DNA of 48,260 nt from an uncultured Synechococcus sp. (GCA_937911865.1 CALDSK010000288.1:1-48260), one strand, 5' to 3'. Positions 1 to 8,385 are shown, counted from the first letter of the stretch. Numbers and translations: made by a program. Notes: generated by a model from the sequence alone, not told the origin.

Positions 1-1139
1 TCAGTAAGATCTGTCTCAGGAGAATCTGTTTCACCGGTCTCGTTCTCTAAGGTTGTAGAGGCTAAGGTTGTAGAGGCGGTTTCAGATATTGAGGCAGATC
101 TCAAGTCTTCAGGCTCAGTCTCTTCTGCAATGAAGGTGTTCGCTCCAGCGGGGAGTATTTCGTTGAGAGACGAGACCGTATCTGCGACCGGTTCAGTGCT
201 TTCTGCAAAGGCAGTTGGCCTAGCGGGGTAAAAAGCGGGTTCTGGAGGGGCCGTTTGTCCTAGCTGCTGAGTTAGATGATCGACGAGCGATCGCACAATC
301 ACTTCACCCTGACGACCCAAGCTATGCATATTCTCAATGCCTTCATTGAGCGAAATCTGATAGCTGTCAATGTTAGTTTGCAGCGTTTCAAACATCCGCT
401 GCAACGTCGAATCAATATTGGCCAATAGCTGATCAGAGCGCGACTGAATCTGGCGCATCTCTTCAATTTGACCAGTGGGCTTCAGCTCTAAAATTTCTAT
501 TTCGGTGGCTGCTGTCAACTTCGCCATGGCTGCTGAATGCTCAGACTCTAGCTGTCCTAGCGTCTCGGTCACCTGCTCTGTCAGCCGCTCTTGCAGGCGC
601 GACATCAGCACCTGTAAAAACTCATTGAGCTGCTGCTCATCAATATCCATGCGGCCTACGCTTTGACTTCCGGCCAGCTGTGCTTGGTCTAGCTGTACCT
701 GATTAAGCGCTGTTAAGGCCTGATTTCGCTGGTCTGCTAGCGCTTTGACTTCCTGGTTAAGATTGTCTCGCTCTTCGCGCAGGCTATCCATTTCTAATCG
801 CAGCGGTTGTAGAGCGCTCGACTTCAAATACTTCATTTCTGTCAGCAGCGCCTGAAGCACATTTTCCGCAGAAGCATCTGTGGCGGGCGCCCCTATAGCC
901 GCTGGATCTGGTGAGGCAGGCGCGGCAATCTGCCCGGTACTTGGATCGACAGGGCCCCAGCCACCGGGCGCTTCAAACGACTGCTGCAAAGACATCAAAT
1001 AGGCCTGCGCCCGCACCAGCGCTTGCCGCTGGGGTTCAATATCGGCAGCTTTCACCCAAGGGGTACGCGGTTTACCTTTGCCCAGTACCTGCTCAATATC
1101 TGCGATGAGGGATTGAATTTGATCCTTTTGGGAAGTCAC
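1..1139 (-). CDS. Conserved cyanobacterial coiled-coil protein, C-terminus beyond window
   Basis: An open frame runs from a GTG at 1139 to the window edge without a stop, about 379 codons. It has no ATG near its start, and an in-frame TGA lies just upstream of an alternative TTG at 1154, so GTG (or that TTG) must start it. The protein begins VTSQKDQIQSLIADIEQVLG, then has a short Pro/Ala-rich stretch, a long Glu/Gln/Leu-rich region with strong coiled-coil character, and an acidic Ser/Thr-rich low-complexity tail. I see no enzymatic motif. The beginning resembles conserved cyanobacterial proteins of unknown function that I recall only loosely. A structural or scaffold role is a guess. A perfect 15-bp duplication at 47-76 gives a repeated STTLA in the tail. 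Confidence 0.75.
   Translation of the reverse strand, partial: MTSQKDQIQSLIADIEQVLGKGKPRTPWVKAADIEPQRQALVRAQAYLMSLQQSFEAPGGWGPVDPSTGQIAAPASPDPAAIGAPATDASAENVLQALLTEMKYLKSSALQPLRLEMDSLREERDNLNQEVKALADQRNQALTALNQVQLDQAQLAGSQSVGRMDIDEQQLNEFLQVLMSRLQERLTEQVTETLGQLESEHSAAMAKLTAATEIEILELKPTGQIEEMRQIQSRSDQLLANIDSTLQRMFETLQTNIDSYQISLNEGIENMHSLGRQGEVIVRSLVDHLTQQLGQTAPPEPAFYPARPTAFAESTEPVADTVSSLNEILPAGANTFIAEETEPEDLRSASISETASTTLASTTLENETGETDSPETDLT
47..76. repeat. 15-bp tandem duplication, 2 perfect copies
   Basis: The unit CTAAGGTTGTAGAGG occurs at 47-61 and 62-76. It is in frame within the coiled-coil gene on the minus strand and duplicates the peptide STTLA. It is one of many short tandem duplications in this window. 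Confidence 0.9.
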
Positions 1140-1877
1140 TATGGATGCCTGCAATAGTCAAATGATGTGTTTACGATTGGCGATTGGGATCATCTCCTTA
1201 TAAAGAAGATGACTCGCCGTTTAGCTATCTGCACTTAGATTGCACCACCACCGGAGGATACAACGCTTGCTGTACAAAGCTCCTGTGGCCTAAAGGTGGC
1301 CAAAAATGGCCTAAGACTAAGTGCTTAGCAATCTGCCGTGATGTAGCCTCTTATTGGAGTTTTCACTCAGCAGACCGCCGTACCTGTCTCTTTGCCCAAA
1401 ATCAGCTCAAGACTAACATTTAGCTCACTTCACACGCGCCATTACTACAAAAACAAGTAAAAAGTTAAGTAAACAAGTGCACAAAGTTTAAGCTAGCAGG
1501 GTAAAAATGCACAGCCCGAATCAAGTTATTTTGTAGTTGGGGCTTGCGATCTACTGTCGATCCATACAGCCAATCCATACAAAAGAGAAGCCTGTACAGT
1601 AATTTCGAAAAATTAATTGTCTGTACTGATTACAGCTCTCTGTACCTGATACAGCCCTCTGTAAGGAATAAGTTAATCGCCGTATTTCCCAGCCCACCTT
1701 ACGTCGAGAGAATCTACATATATAAGGTCTATTAGGTAGTGCAGACGACAGTTTGGGTGTTAAAGTTAGCGTGCTTTATATAACGCGGCAGCCTCAGTAA
1801 TAAAGACCGAATAAAAACCGCCAAATAGTGACCGTTCTTAGTTTGTTAGCCCTATTTTTAGCCACAGCTTGTTGCTT
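1140..1877. other. Intergenic region between divergent genes
   Basis: This is a 738-bp spacer between the coiled-coil gene (minus) and the Crp/Fnr gene (plus). Short ORFs inside it have no family features. Its distinctive content is a cluster of CTGTA/TACAG half-sites at 1565-1663, listed separately. A possible promoter for the regulator gene is TTGGGT at 1753-1758 with TATATA at 1777-1782 (18-bp spacer). This is weak and is judged by eye. Confidence 0.5.
1565..1663. promoter_or_regulatory. Cluster of CTGTA/TACAG dyads, possible operator array
   Basis: Two dyads of form CTGTA-N5-TACAG lie at 1621-1635 and 1640-1654, and a further CTGTA half-site lies at 1659-1663. The CTGTA starts are 19 bp apart. 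Upstream there is the palindrome CTGTACAG at 1592-1599 and a TACAG at 1565-1569. Regular dyads at near two-turn spacing look like a repressor or activator array between divergent promoters. The protein that would bind is unknown. A related arrangement lies at 41969-41986. Confidence 0.4.
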
Positions 1878-2567
1878 ATGGAAGCGCGCCCTCTCGACAC
1901 TAGTGAACTTATCCGCATGACGCCGTTCTTCTCAGAGTTAAGCCCAGAAGCGGCGAAGCAGGCGGCTGCTCAAGTAGTTACAAGACGACACCCAGCAAAT
2001 CAGGTGATTTTGCTGGAAAATGACTGGGGAAACTCTGTCTATTTTATTCTGGAGGGGTGGGTAAAAATTAGAACCTACAACATAGATGGTAAGGAAGTGA
2101 CGCTCAATATTTTGGGCAAAGATGAAATATTTGGTGAAATGTCTTCGCTCGAAGAAATTCCACGATCAACCGATGTCATCACGCTAGTGCCCACCATTAT
2201 TGGGAATATGCCTGCGCAGCATTTTGTAAAGCTGCTCAATACAGAGCCACTGGCCGGATTATATTTGGCCAGATTGATGGCTAAGCGCCTGCGCCAGGTC
2301 AATCGTAGACTGCGCCTGCGAGAATCAGACAGTCAATCGCGCGTGGCAGATATTCTTTTATTCCTAGCCGATGGGCAGGGTAAAGCCGCTGGACAGGGCA
2401 TGGAGATCCCAAATTTGCCTCACCGTGAGCTGAGCGGGTTGAGTGGGCTCGCTAGAGAAACAGTTACCAGGGTTTTGAGTAAGCTAGAGAAGAAGGGCTT
2501 GATTACACGCGATCGCGACATCCTCAAAATCAACGACATTGAAGCCCTAGAAAATCTTCTGGTATAG
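1878..2567 (+). CDS. Crp/Fnr family transcriptional regulator
   Basis: This predicted protein of 229 residues has an N-terminal cyclic-nucleotide-binding jelly roll and a C-terminal helix-turn-helix. The phosphate-binding cassette reads FGEMSSLEEIPRSTDV and keeps the Arg-Ser pair that contacts cAMP in E. coli CRP, so ligand binding is plausible. The recognition helix region reads LSGLARETVTRVLSKLEKKGLI, typical of the family. It is clearly not NtcA, whose sequence is well known. I chose the ATG at 1878, but a TTG nine bases upstream is possible. The DUF2232 gene follows after 11 nt, so the two are probably cotranscribed. The regulon is not evident. Confidence 0.85.
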   Translation: MEARPLDTSELIRMTPFFSELSPEAAKQAAAQVVTRRHPANQVILLENDWGNSVYFILEGWVKIRTYNIDGKEVTLNILGKDEIFGEMSSLEEIPRSTDVITLVPTIIGNMPAQHFVKLLNTEPLAGLYLARLMAKRLRQVNRRLRLRESDSQSRVADILLFLADGQGKAAGQGMEIPNLPHRELSGLSGLARETVTRVLSKLEKKGLITRDRDILKINDIEALENLLV

Positions 2568-2578
2568 CGATCTGGTTC

Positions 2579-3673
2579 ATGACCCACCCTGCCGATCCCG
2601 ATTCTAATAATCTGATCGATCCCCCAGACATTGATCCCCCAGATTTAGAGGACGATGCGCCCTGGATATCAGACGATCTCATTCCTGATGAACTAGAGCC
2701 GGTCTCATCGCCAACACGGCAAGAAACGCCTAAAAACCCAATCAAATCTACGGCGACTGAACTCTCTCCGACGCTAAGAGCAACTCAGGAAAGCAGCCAA
2801 GATCAACCGCAGAAACGGACGAGCGATCGCAAGCACTCGGCCGAGCTTTTCCCGATTCCCCCTTTACCCATAGAAAAGCCTTCAGAAAGGCCTTCAGGTG
2901 AGCCAGGTATCCCCAACCTAAGCAAGGTAGATAGTTCAGAAAATAGTTCAGAAGGTACTGCAGAAAATAGTTCAGAGGCAGAAGACAGTCTCAGTGTGAG
3001 CAAATCTGCTAGTACGAGTAGCCGCGCACATCCTGCCATAGGACCGCTGCCGCTGGTGGAGACTGCTTTTTTATCCAGTGCAGCTAGTCTGATGTGGCTA
3101 GTGAATACATACTTTCCACCTGGTCCGTTTCTCAGAATTTTATTTCCACTGCCGATTGCGCTGGTTTATCTGCGGTGGAACGCTCGCTCTGCCTGGATGG
3201 CTGCAACCGTCTCCGGCCTGCTGCTGACCATTTTGCTCGGACCCACGCGCAGCATATTTTTTCTGATGCCCTACGGCTTTTTGGGAGTCCAGCTGGGCTG
3301 TCTGTGGCGACGTAAGGCCAACTGGGGCCTGTCGATACTGACCGGCGGTTTGCTGGTCGCTCTCGGTTCTTTCTTCCGAATTTGGCTACTGTCACTGCTA
3401 GCTGGAGAAGACCTGTGGGGCTATTCGATTGCGCAGATCACGCAGCTGTTGAACTGGGTAATTCGACTCTTGACCAACTGGGGATGGATTGGACTGGGCG
3501 CTTTGGGGCAGCCTGGTCTGGGCATTGTTTCAGTAGCAGCGGTCGCTATGATTGTTTTTGCCAGCGTGGTTTATCTCTTTACGGTTCACTTGGCTGCTTG
3601 GCTAGTACTAGAGCGTCTGGGAATTGTGATGCCCGAACCGCCAGGGTGGGTTCAAGTGCTGATTGAAGAATGA
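2579..3673 (+). CDS. DUF2232 family membrane protein
   Basis: This is a 364-residue protein. The first 150 or so residues are Pro/Ser/Glu-rich and probably disordered, with an internal NSSE repeat. The rest forms about six to eight hydrophobic segments, with the LRWNARSAW and LGPTRSIFFLMPYGFLGVQLG regions typical of DUF2232/YybS-like proteins. Function is unknown; some homologues look like S-components or polytopic membrane proteins. The ATG at 2579 lies 11 nt after the Crp/Fnr stop. The CobT-like gene follows 63 nt later on the same strand, so these three may form an operon. Confidence 0.75.
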   Translation: MTHPADPDSNNLIDPPDIDPPDLEDDAPWISDDLIPDELEPVSSPTRQETPKNPIKSTATELSPTLRATQESSQDQPQKRTSDRKHSAELFPIPPLPIEKPSERPSGEPGIPNLSKVDSSENSSEGTAENSSEAEDSLSVSKSASTSSRAHPAIGPLPLVETAFLSSAASLMWLVNTYFPPGPFLRILFPLPIALVYLRWNARSAWMAATVSGLLLTILLGPTRSIFFLMPYGFLGVQLGCLWRRKANWGLSILTGGLLVALGSFFRIWLLSLLAGEDLWGYSIAQITQLLNWVIRLLTNWGWIGLGALGQPGLGIVSVAAVAMIVFASVVYLFTVHLAAWLVLERLGIVMPEPPGWVQVLIEE

Positions 3674-3736
3674 TCTGCCAAAGTAATAAGCCACCAGTGA
3701 TAACCCAGAGTGTGGACCAGAAATGCTCAACACAGC

Positions 3737-4840
3737 ATGATTAAAATTTGTGCTGGCAATCCTAGTCGCTGGCTGCAGCAATATCGCGGATGTAAACCGA
3801 CCTTTGCCTGCATTTTAAGTTTTACTGAGACCGGCCTAATTCCTCAGATTTCAGCAGCGGGAAAAACGCCTAGCGATCGACGCTACACCGCCGCGCTAGA
3901 CGGCAACTATTTACTCAAGCCAACGGATTTCGATCCGCGATCGCCTGACTACAGATTGCCAGCACTAGCAGCAGGCATATCACCCGCTGTGATGACTCGG
4001 GCGATGCTTCAATCATTGTCTATTCCCTGTCGTTTGCTGAGTACCGGGTTGCCAGCTGAGCTGAGCGTGCCTCACATTGCTTTACCGAAGGCGATCGCGC
4101 GGTCGGTAACTACAGGTAATGCAATGCCACTGTCGACGGCAGAAGAACTATTCGCCGCGGGACAATACTGGGGAGAAAAGCTGGCCCCGAAAAATAGCTA
4201 CTTGATTATTGGGGAATGCGTTGTTGGTGGAACGACAACGGCTCAAGCGGTGCTAACAGCGCTGGGTTACTCGGTGGCAGGTCGTATGAGCAGCAGCCTG
4301 GCAACCGCTAACCACAGTCAAAAGCAGAAGCTAGTAGCAGAAGGCCTATCGGCCTGGCGGGAGGGAGTAGCGCATAACCCAACGCGAGCTTCTGCGTTAG
4401 GCATAGCGGCGGCTGTGGGTGACCCAATGCAGCTGGTCGCTGCTGGCATGGCTATATCGGCTAGCCAGCGCGGTGGGGTACTGCTTGCAGGGGGTGCTCA
4501 GATGCTGGCAGTGTATGCGTTAGCATCGGCAATCAGTGAAGCAGCCTATTTCCTATCGGCATGGCAAGCTGAGCGAGTGGTGGTTGGCACAACTCGGTGG
4601 GTGATACGCGATCAGAGTGCGGATGTAGTGGCGATCGCACGCCAAACAAACGCCCCCTTGCTCGCTAGCCAAATCAGCTTTAGCCAGTCTCCCTATATGC
4701 AGCTTCGGGCTTATGAGCAAGGGTTTGTTAAAGAGGGCGTAGGGGCTGGCGGATGTGCGATCGCCGCACAGCTATACCAAAACTGGACACAGTCACAGCT
4801 TCGCCATGTAGTGGAAGCTGAACTGCGAACGGCCTTCTAA
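3737..4840 (+). CDS. CobT-like nicotinate-nucleotide phosphoribosyltransferase (TIGR00303/UPF0284 family)
   Basis: The 367-residue protein matches the cyanobacterial/archaeal family distantly related to CobT, which activates the lower-ligand base in cobamide synthesis using nicotinate mononucleotide. Recognisable segments are the N-terminal SFTETGLIPQISAAG, the central LIIGECVVGGTTTAQAVLTALGY and the Gly/Ala-rich QRGGVLLAGGAQMLAVYALA. I chose the ATG at 3737; a GTG 27 bases upstream would add nine unconvincing residues. A role in cobamide lower-ligand attachment is inferred from the family, whose biochemistry is less settled than that of classical CobT. The stop lies inside a 12-bp duplication. 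Confidence 0.75.
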   Translation: MIKICAGNPSRWLQQYRGCKPTFACILSFTETGLIPQISAAGKTPSDRRYTAALDGNYLLKPTDFDPRSPDYRLPALAAGISPAVMTRAMLQSLSIPCRLLSTGLPAELSVPHIALPKAIARSVTTGNAMPLSTAEELFAAGQYWGEKLAPKNSYLIIGECVVGGTTTAQAVLTALGYSVAGRMSSSLATANHSQKQKLVAEGLSAWREGVAHNPTRASALGIAAAVGDPMQLVAAGMAISASQRGGVLLAGGAQMLAVYALASAISEAAYFLSAWQAERVVVGTTRWVIRDQSADVVAIARQTNAPLLASQISFSQSPYMQLRAYEQGFVKEGVGAGGCAIAAQLYQNWTQSQLRHVVEAELRTAF

Positions 4841-4856
4841 TCAACCTTCTAATCAA
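4833..4856. repeat. 12-bp tandem duplication at convergent gene ends
   Basis: CCTTCTAATCAA occurs at 4833-4844 and again perfectly at 4845-4856. The first copy carries the TAA stop of the CobT-like gene. The second carries the stop of the convergent coiled-coil gene on the minus strand. Confidence 0.9.
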
Positions 4857-5299
4857 TAAGCGCGGTACGCCATAATCTGCTCTTCAAGCGCTGCAATGCG
4901 GTTATACGCAGCCGTTAGCTGAGCGGTCAATCGCTGAATCTGAATTTCTGGTGACAGCTTGTGAGCTGAACCCGATTTGTCAGCCTCTACGTAGGGCTCA
5001 TCACTCAAAATATCTTTGTGCATCATTGCCGGGTTTGGCGGGCGACGAGCAGCAGGCGATATATTGACTGGCCCAGAATCCGGCAAAATATCACTGCTGG
5101 TAAGGGCGTGAGAGGCACTCATCCCCTCATCTACCTTCTCAGCCAACTGTGCTATCAAGCCATGGAGGGAGTCAACCTTATCGCTCAGCTCAAGCACCTG
5201 TTTCTCTAGAACATCCATAGCCATAGGTACAGTTATGTCATTGATTTTTTTCATCCTAGAGAATAACAATCGGTATTGCTGACTTACCCACCTAATCAT
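4853..5299 (-). CDS. Small coiled-coil protein of unknown function
   Basis: The predicted protein has 148 residues, with two coiled-coil stretches (about residues 28-60, VLEKQVLELSDKVDSLHGLIAQLAEKV, and the last 35 residues) separated by a Pro/Ser/Asp-rich linker. No catalytic motif or membrane segment is visible. I used the ATG at 5299, preceded by AAAGG, but ATG at 5254 (MKKIND) is a good alternative. I do not recognise the family. It is convergent with the CobT-like gene. Confidence 0.55.
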   Translation of the reverse strand: MIRWVSQQYRLLFSRMKKINDITVPMAMDVLEKQVLELSDKVDSLHGLIAQLAEKVDEGMSASHALTSSDILPDSGPVNISPAARRPPNPAMMHKDILSDEPYVEADKSGSAHKLSPEIQIQRLTAQLTAAYNRIAALEEQIMAYRAY

Positions 5300-5621
5300 T
5301 TAACCTTTGGCTACAAAAATTCGTAAAAGGTCTCACAAACTCAGTACAGGTTTTATTATTTTTTAAGAAATGGCCTTTGCTCCTAATGCGGCTCGACAGC
5401 TGGTCAACAGGCACTTCGTGAAAACCATTGCCCGTAGCGCACTTCGGCAGTATTCGCTCAAACCAAGCAGATATAAAGGTTATTGGATATTGACAGCCTA
5501 CGGAGGGCCGTAAACGACAGGTCGTCAAATCCGAACCATTCGGTAGGCTCAAAAGGTCTGCTAGGCGCTATATAATCCTGAGTATGTGCAAAGAAACTAC
5601 ACACGTTTAGCTAGAGGTCTT
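5300..5621. other. Intergenic region upstream of plastocyanin
   Basis: This spacer contains the probable petE promoter near its right end. An open minus-strand frame at 5292-5552 has only a TTG start, overlaps the start of the coiled-coil gene and has no recognisable motif, so I do not call it. Nothing else is supportable. Confidence 0.45.
5571..5576 (+). promoter_or_regulatory. Candidate -10 element of petE promoter
   Basis: A perfect TATAAT lies 46 nt upstream of the petE ATG and would give a 5' leader of about 35-40 nt. No convincing -35 hexamer is present at 17 bp, so activator dependence is possible. Confidence 0.5.
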
Positions 5622-6029
5622 ATGAAAATTTTCGCTAGAGCGCTTCGCAAGTTGAGCACCGTCTTGATGATGGCTGCGCTCGTATTCAGCAGCTGCGCTG
5701 TGTTGGCTGCTCCCGCTTTTGCCGCCGATCACACTGTCAAGATGGGTTCCGATGGTGGTCTGCTGGTATTTGAACCAGCTACTATTACCGTGTCTCAAGG
5801 CGATACTGTCACCTGGGAAAACAATAAGATGGCTCCCCACAACGTCATCTTTGATGCCAATAACGTCCCTGGTGGCAAAGACGTGGCTGATAAGCTAACT
5901 AACAAGCAGCTGACATTCGCACCTGGTGAGTCCTACTCCAGCACCTTCGACGTTGAGCCTGGTGAGTACTCTTACTACTGTGCTCCTCACCGTGGCGCTG
6001 GCATGGTTGGTAAAGTCATCGTTCAGTAG
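5622..6029 (+). CDS. petE: Plastocyanin precursor
   Basis: Plastocyanin is the lumenal blue-copper protein that carries electrons from cytochrome b6f to photosystem I. The predicted precursor has 135 residues: a 34-residue signal peptide (basic MKIFARALRK, hydrophobic core, cleavage after APAFA) and a mature chain of 101 residues beginning ADHTVKMG. Copper ligands are visible: His39 in APHNVIFD, and Cys86, His89 and Met94 in YYCAPHRGAGM (mature numbering). The ATG at 5622 follows GAGG with good spacing; a GTG at 5586 would only lengthen the signal. A strong hairpin follows, so it is probably monocistronic. Confidence 0.97.
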   Translation: MKIFARALRKLSTVLMMAALVFSSCAVLAAPAFAADHTVKMGSDGGLLVFEPATITVSQGDTVTWENNKMAPHNVIFDANNVPGGKDVADKLTNKQLTFAPGESYSSTFDVEPGEYSYYCAPHRGAGMVGKVIVQ

Positions 6030-6060
6030 AATTTGGTGTCTAATTTTTTCAAAGAGTCAC

Positions 6061-6105
6061 CCCAAAGAGCCGGACAGAAAATTACTTTCTGTCCGGCTCT
6101 TTGGG
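6061..6105. terminator. Perfect 20-bp hairpin after petE
   Basis: Arms at 6061-6080 and 6086-6105 are fully complementary around the loop ATTAC. There is no clear T-tract, but arm length and position 31 nt after the petE stop support transcript termination or 3'-end protection. Confidence 0.75.
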
Positions 6106-6226
6106 TGAATAGCTGTTATTTCTAATCAAGGGGAACGCTTTCTTAAAGTTTAGCCGCGTGGAATGAACACGTAGGATGAAATAGACAGCGACATCGTTGC
6201 CTATATAGCTTTTGAATGTAGCTTTT

Positions 6227-6285
6227 GAAGCGTTGCTGAAGACACTTGCGAAAGGCTGCAACCCATAGCCGGTAAGCAACGCTTC
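6227..6285. other. Structured inverted repeat, possible small RNA or attenuator
   Basis: GAAGCGTTGCT (6227-6237) is perfectly complementary to AGCAACGCTTC (6275-6285), enclosing 37 nt that contain a smaller GGCT/AGCC hairpin. It lies 200 nt past petE and 310 nt before the next gene, so it is neither a simple terminator nor a leader. Whether it is transcribed is unknown. Confidence 0.35.
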
Positions 6286-6594
6286 TGAGCAAATGTTCTA
6301 ATGCATGAGGACATTCGCTATATCTGGCTGTAGGCCGGGATGAGGGTGTATTTTTCAGCCTGAGGGGAGTGGTCTAGAAGCGCTTGGCTCAACGCTTTAT
6401 ATCAGTGCTATATTTTGCCAGAACTTATTCAATATTTACTGACAAAGATTCTTTAGTACATGTGGTAGTCTTTAGCTGGCAAGACTGTGTTTGAAGTCAT
6501 TGACTCAGTCTCGGTAGGGTACTTTTACAGTTCACTTTTACTACAGTTCATTTCATTATCGGTGCGTTAAGGCAACGAGCCTTTGGTAAAGCCT

Positions 6595-7296
6595 ATGAGC
6601 GATACAACTGCATATTTAGCAGGCTGTGCCACGACCGGGGTTGCAGCTTTAGTGCTGTTAGTGGCTCGTATTGGCATGGTCTCTACAAACGCAGATGCCG
6701 ATAGCGCAGCTAGGTTGAGCGATCGCGTTGCTCAGATAGAATCGGCAACACCTACCCGTGAGACGATCGAACAAGCTCAGACTGAGCAAGCCCTAGAAGC
6801 CGAAATTCGCAAAGAGTTAGAAAAGCAGCAGGCGCTGACCCAAAAATTAGAAGAGCAGCTGACTGAGCAAGAAACGCTCTCTTCTAGCTTAGAAGAGCAG
6901 CTAGCGTCACAAGAAGAAAAGACCAAGGATTTGCTCAACCGTATTCAGGACTATCAGCGCTCCGTAGAAGACATGGCGCTAGACGATAAAATTGCTGCGG
7001 CTGCGCGCCCGGCTGCCGCGCCTGCCCCTACGCCGTCTATTTCACTCGTTTGGCTGGGTGCTGGTGTTGTTGTCGTGCTAATTTTGGGCGGCGGTGGGTT
7101 GATTCTTTGCTCCGTTTTACTCATTCTACAGGCGCAGCACAGGCGCTCTTCCCGTCATGTGCCCATGCCGATGCCACGCCCAATGCCTCCCGCAGCAGGC
7201 TATCGCTACTACGATCCCTCTTTTCTCCCACCCGCTCAGTTCCCCACTCAGCGCGCTAGTTACTACGACTACCCTCCCTACGACTACACGCCGTAG
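6595..7296 (+). CDS. Coiled-coil protein with two membrane segments, unknown function
   Basis: This 233-residue protein has an N-terminal hydrophobic segment (about 5-30), a Glu/Gln-rich coiled coil (about 45-130, with EEQLTEQETLSSSLEEQLASQEEK), an Ala/Pro linker, a second hydrophobic helix (about 150-177, LVWLGAGVVVVLILGGGGLILCSVLLIL) and a tail rich in Pro, Met and Tyr ending YYDYPPYDYTP. The layout suggests a membrane-anchored spacer protein. No enzymatic motif is present. ATG at 6595 was chosen; a TTG 12 bases upstream is possible. Degenerate 14-bp repeats begin at its stop codon. Confidence 0.65.
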   Translation: MSDTTAYLAGCATTGVAALVLLVARIGMVSTNADADSAARLSDRVAQIESATPTRETIEQAQTEQALEAEIRKELEKQQALTQKLEEQLTEQETLSSSLEEQLASQEEKTKDLLNRIQDYQRSVEDMALDDKIAAAARPAAAPAPTPSISLVWLGAGVVVVLILGGGGLILCSVLLILQAQHRRSSRHVPMPMPRPMPPAAGYRYYDPSFLPPAQFPTQRASYYDYPPYDYTP

Positions 7297-7331
7297 ACTA
7301 TACCCATAGACCACACGCCATAGACCATACG
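7291..7331. repeat. Degenerate 14-bp tandem repeat at gene end
   Basis: CCATAGACCACACG (7304-7317) and CCATAGACCATACG (7318-7331) differ at one base. A more diverged copy begins at 7291 and contains the TAG stop at 7294-7296. Confidence 0.75.
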
Positions 7332-7390
7332 CCGCAAATAGCTTGGACGCAGGTCTACTGTGGGGCAGCTGCTTCTCCGGTAGCTGCAGA

Positions 7391-7435
7391 GCGAAATTCT
7401 AGAGCGCGAAATTCTAGAAAGCGAAATTCTAGAGC
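7391..7435. repeat. 15-bp tandem repeat, 3 copies
   Basis: GCGAAATTCTAGAGC (7391-7405), GCGAAATTCTAGAAA (7406-7420) and GCGAAATTCTAGAGC (7421-7435) lie head to tail. They are noncoding and occur nowhere else that I noticed in the window. Confidence 0.9.
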
Positions 7436-7602
7436 AAAGATTAAGGTTGAGAAAACGGCCATTATAGATGTTGCGATCGCTCAATCGATCGGGAATAATT
7501 TTGGCAGTTAAAATTGATATTTAAATCGCCTGACAGCTTGCATATGCCGCTATTTCGGTAGCATGCAGTGCTTGATTTATTAAGTCAGGCAGGAAATAAA
7601 AG

Positions 7603-7645
7603 AGCGCCCCGTCGTTTTCTACAGAAAGCGGCGGGGCTATTTATT
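7603..7645 (+). terminator. Probable intrinsic terminator
   Basis: A GC-rich stem forms between AGCGCCCCGTCGTTTTC and GAAAGCGGCGGGGCT, with two G-U pairs and a three-base ACA loop. TATTTATTA follows. It lies 300 nt after the coiled-coil membrane gene and 90 nt before the GST gene. Confidence 0.6.
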
Positions 7646-7731
7646 AGATGAATAGAGACATCTATGTTGTGCATGGTGCGTATCAAAAACGGGCGGTAAA
7701 CTAGCGAGACGTTTTCTAGAGGCGATCGCAG

Positions 7732-8385
7732 ATGAAACTCATTATTGGCAACAAAAACTATTCATCTTGGTCACTACGGGCCTGGCTATTGCTCGCTAGC
7801 TTTGAGATTGAGTTTGAGGAAGTGCTTGAGTCGCTTCGGCAAGCGGGGCTGACAGAACGACTGATGCAGTATTCTCCTACCGCCAGAGTCCCTGTCCTCA
7901 TTGATGGCGATGTCACCATCTGGGATTCGCTGGCTATTGATGAGTATGTGTCTGAAAAGTACTTAGCTGGAAAAGGGTGGCCTGCGGATGAAGCGCAAAG
8001 AGCCGAAGCCAGATCTATTTGCGCTGAAATGCACGCTGGTTTTATGGCCCTCCGCAGCGAGCTACCCACGAACTGTCGGGCGCTAAGAACAGTCAACCCC
8101 TCGGCAGCTGCAGAGAAAGATATTGCTCGAATTGACGCCATCTGGTCTGCTTGCATGCAGAACTACAAAGGGCCTTATCTGTTCGGAGAGTTTTCGATTG
8201 CAGATTGCTTTTACGCTCCTGTTGTTCTCAGATTCAAAACTTACGGCGTTTCGCTATCAGCCTCTGCTAGTCAGTATCAAACGTTTATGCTCAATCACAA
8301 CGCTTTAACCCGGTGGGTCAATGCAGGTAAGGCTGAGACGGAGATTGTGCCTGAAGACGAAGCTGGCATAGATATAGCAACGTAA
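7732..8385 (+). CDS. Glutathione S-transferase family protein
   Basis: The 217-residue protein has an N-terminal thioredoxin-like domain (MKLIIGNKNYSSWSLRAWLLL, with a Ser-rich active region rather than CxxC) and a C-terminal all-helical domain. The YSPTARVPVLIDGDVTIWDSLAIDEYV stretch contains the cis-Pro (VPVL) and the Asp-Ser pair that bind the glutathione gamma-glutamyl group. It most resembles YfcF-like bacterial GSTs. Substrate is unknown; detoxification or peroxide defence is likely from family knowledge. ATG at 7732 follows a HIP1 site. The stop lies within a short hairpin. Confidence 0.85.
   Translation: MKLIIGNKNYSSWSLRAWLLLASFEIEFEEVLESLRQAGLTERLMQYSPTARVPVLIDGDVTIWDSLAIDEYVSEKYLAGKGWPADEAQRAEARSICAEMHAGFMALRSELPTNCRALRTVNPSAAAEKDIARIDAIWSACMQNYKGPYLFGEFSIADCFYAPVVLRFKTYGVSLSASASQYQTFMLNHNALTRWVNAGKAETEIVPEDEAGIDIAT

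Larger units (their letters stand above)
6030..6594. other. Intergenic region between petE and coiled-coil membrane gene
   Basis: It contains the petE hairpin, a near-perfect 13-bp tandem repeat (TAGCTTTTGAATG at 6206-6218, then TAGCTTTTGAAG at 6219-6230) and the inverted repeat listed separately. No gene is supportable. Confidence 0.5.
7297..7731. other. Intergenic region with repeats and a terminator
   Basis: It holds the 14-bp and 15-bp tandem repeats and a terminator-like hairpin at 7603-7645. No gene is supportable. Confidence 0.5.

Noticed and set aside
1184..1423. Plus-strand 79-codon ORF
   Set aside because: Composition looks random (Cys- and Ser-rich, no domain) and no ribosome site was seen.
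1621..1654. NtcA or LexA sites within the CTGTA array
   Set aside because: The spacing is CTGTA-N5-TACAG, not GTA-N8-TAC, and I could not fit the cyanobacterial LexA box convincingly.
5292..5552. Minus-strand 86-codon ORF upstream of petE
   Set aside because: It has a TTG start only, overlaps the start of the coiled-coil gene and has no recognisable domain. It could be a remnant or repeat, but this cannot be shown here.
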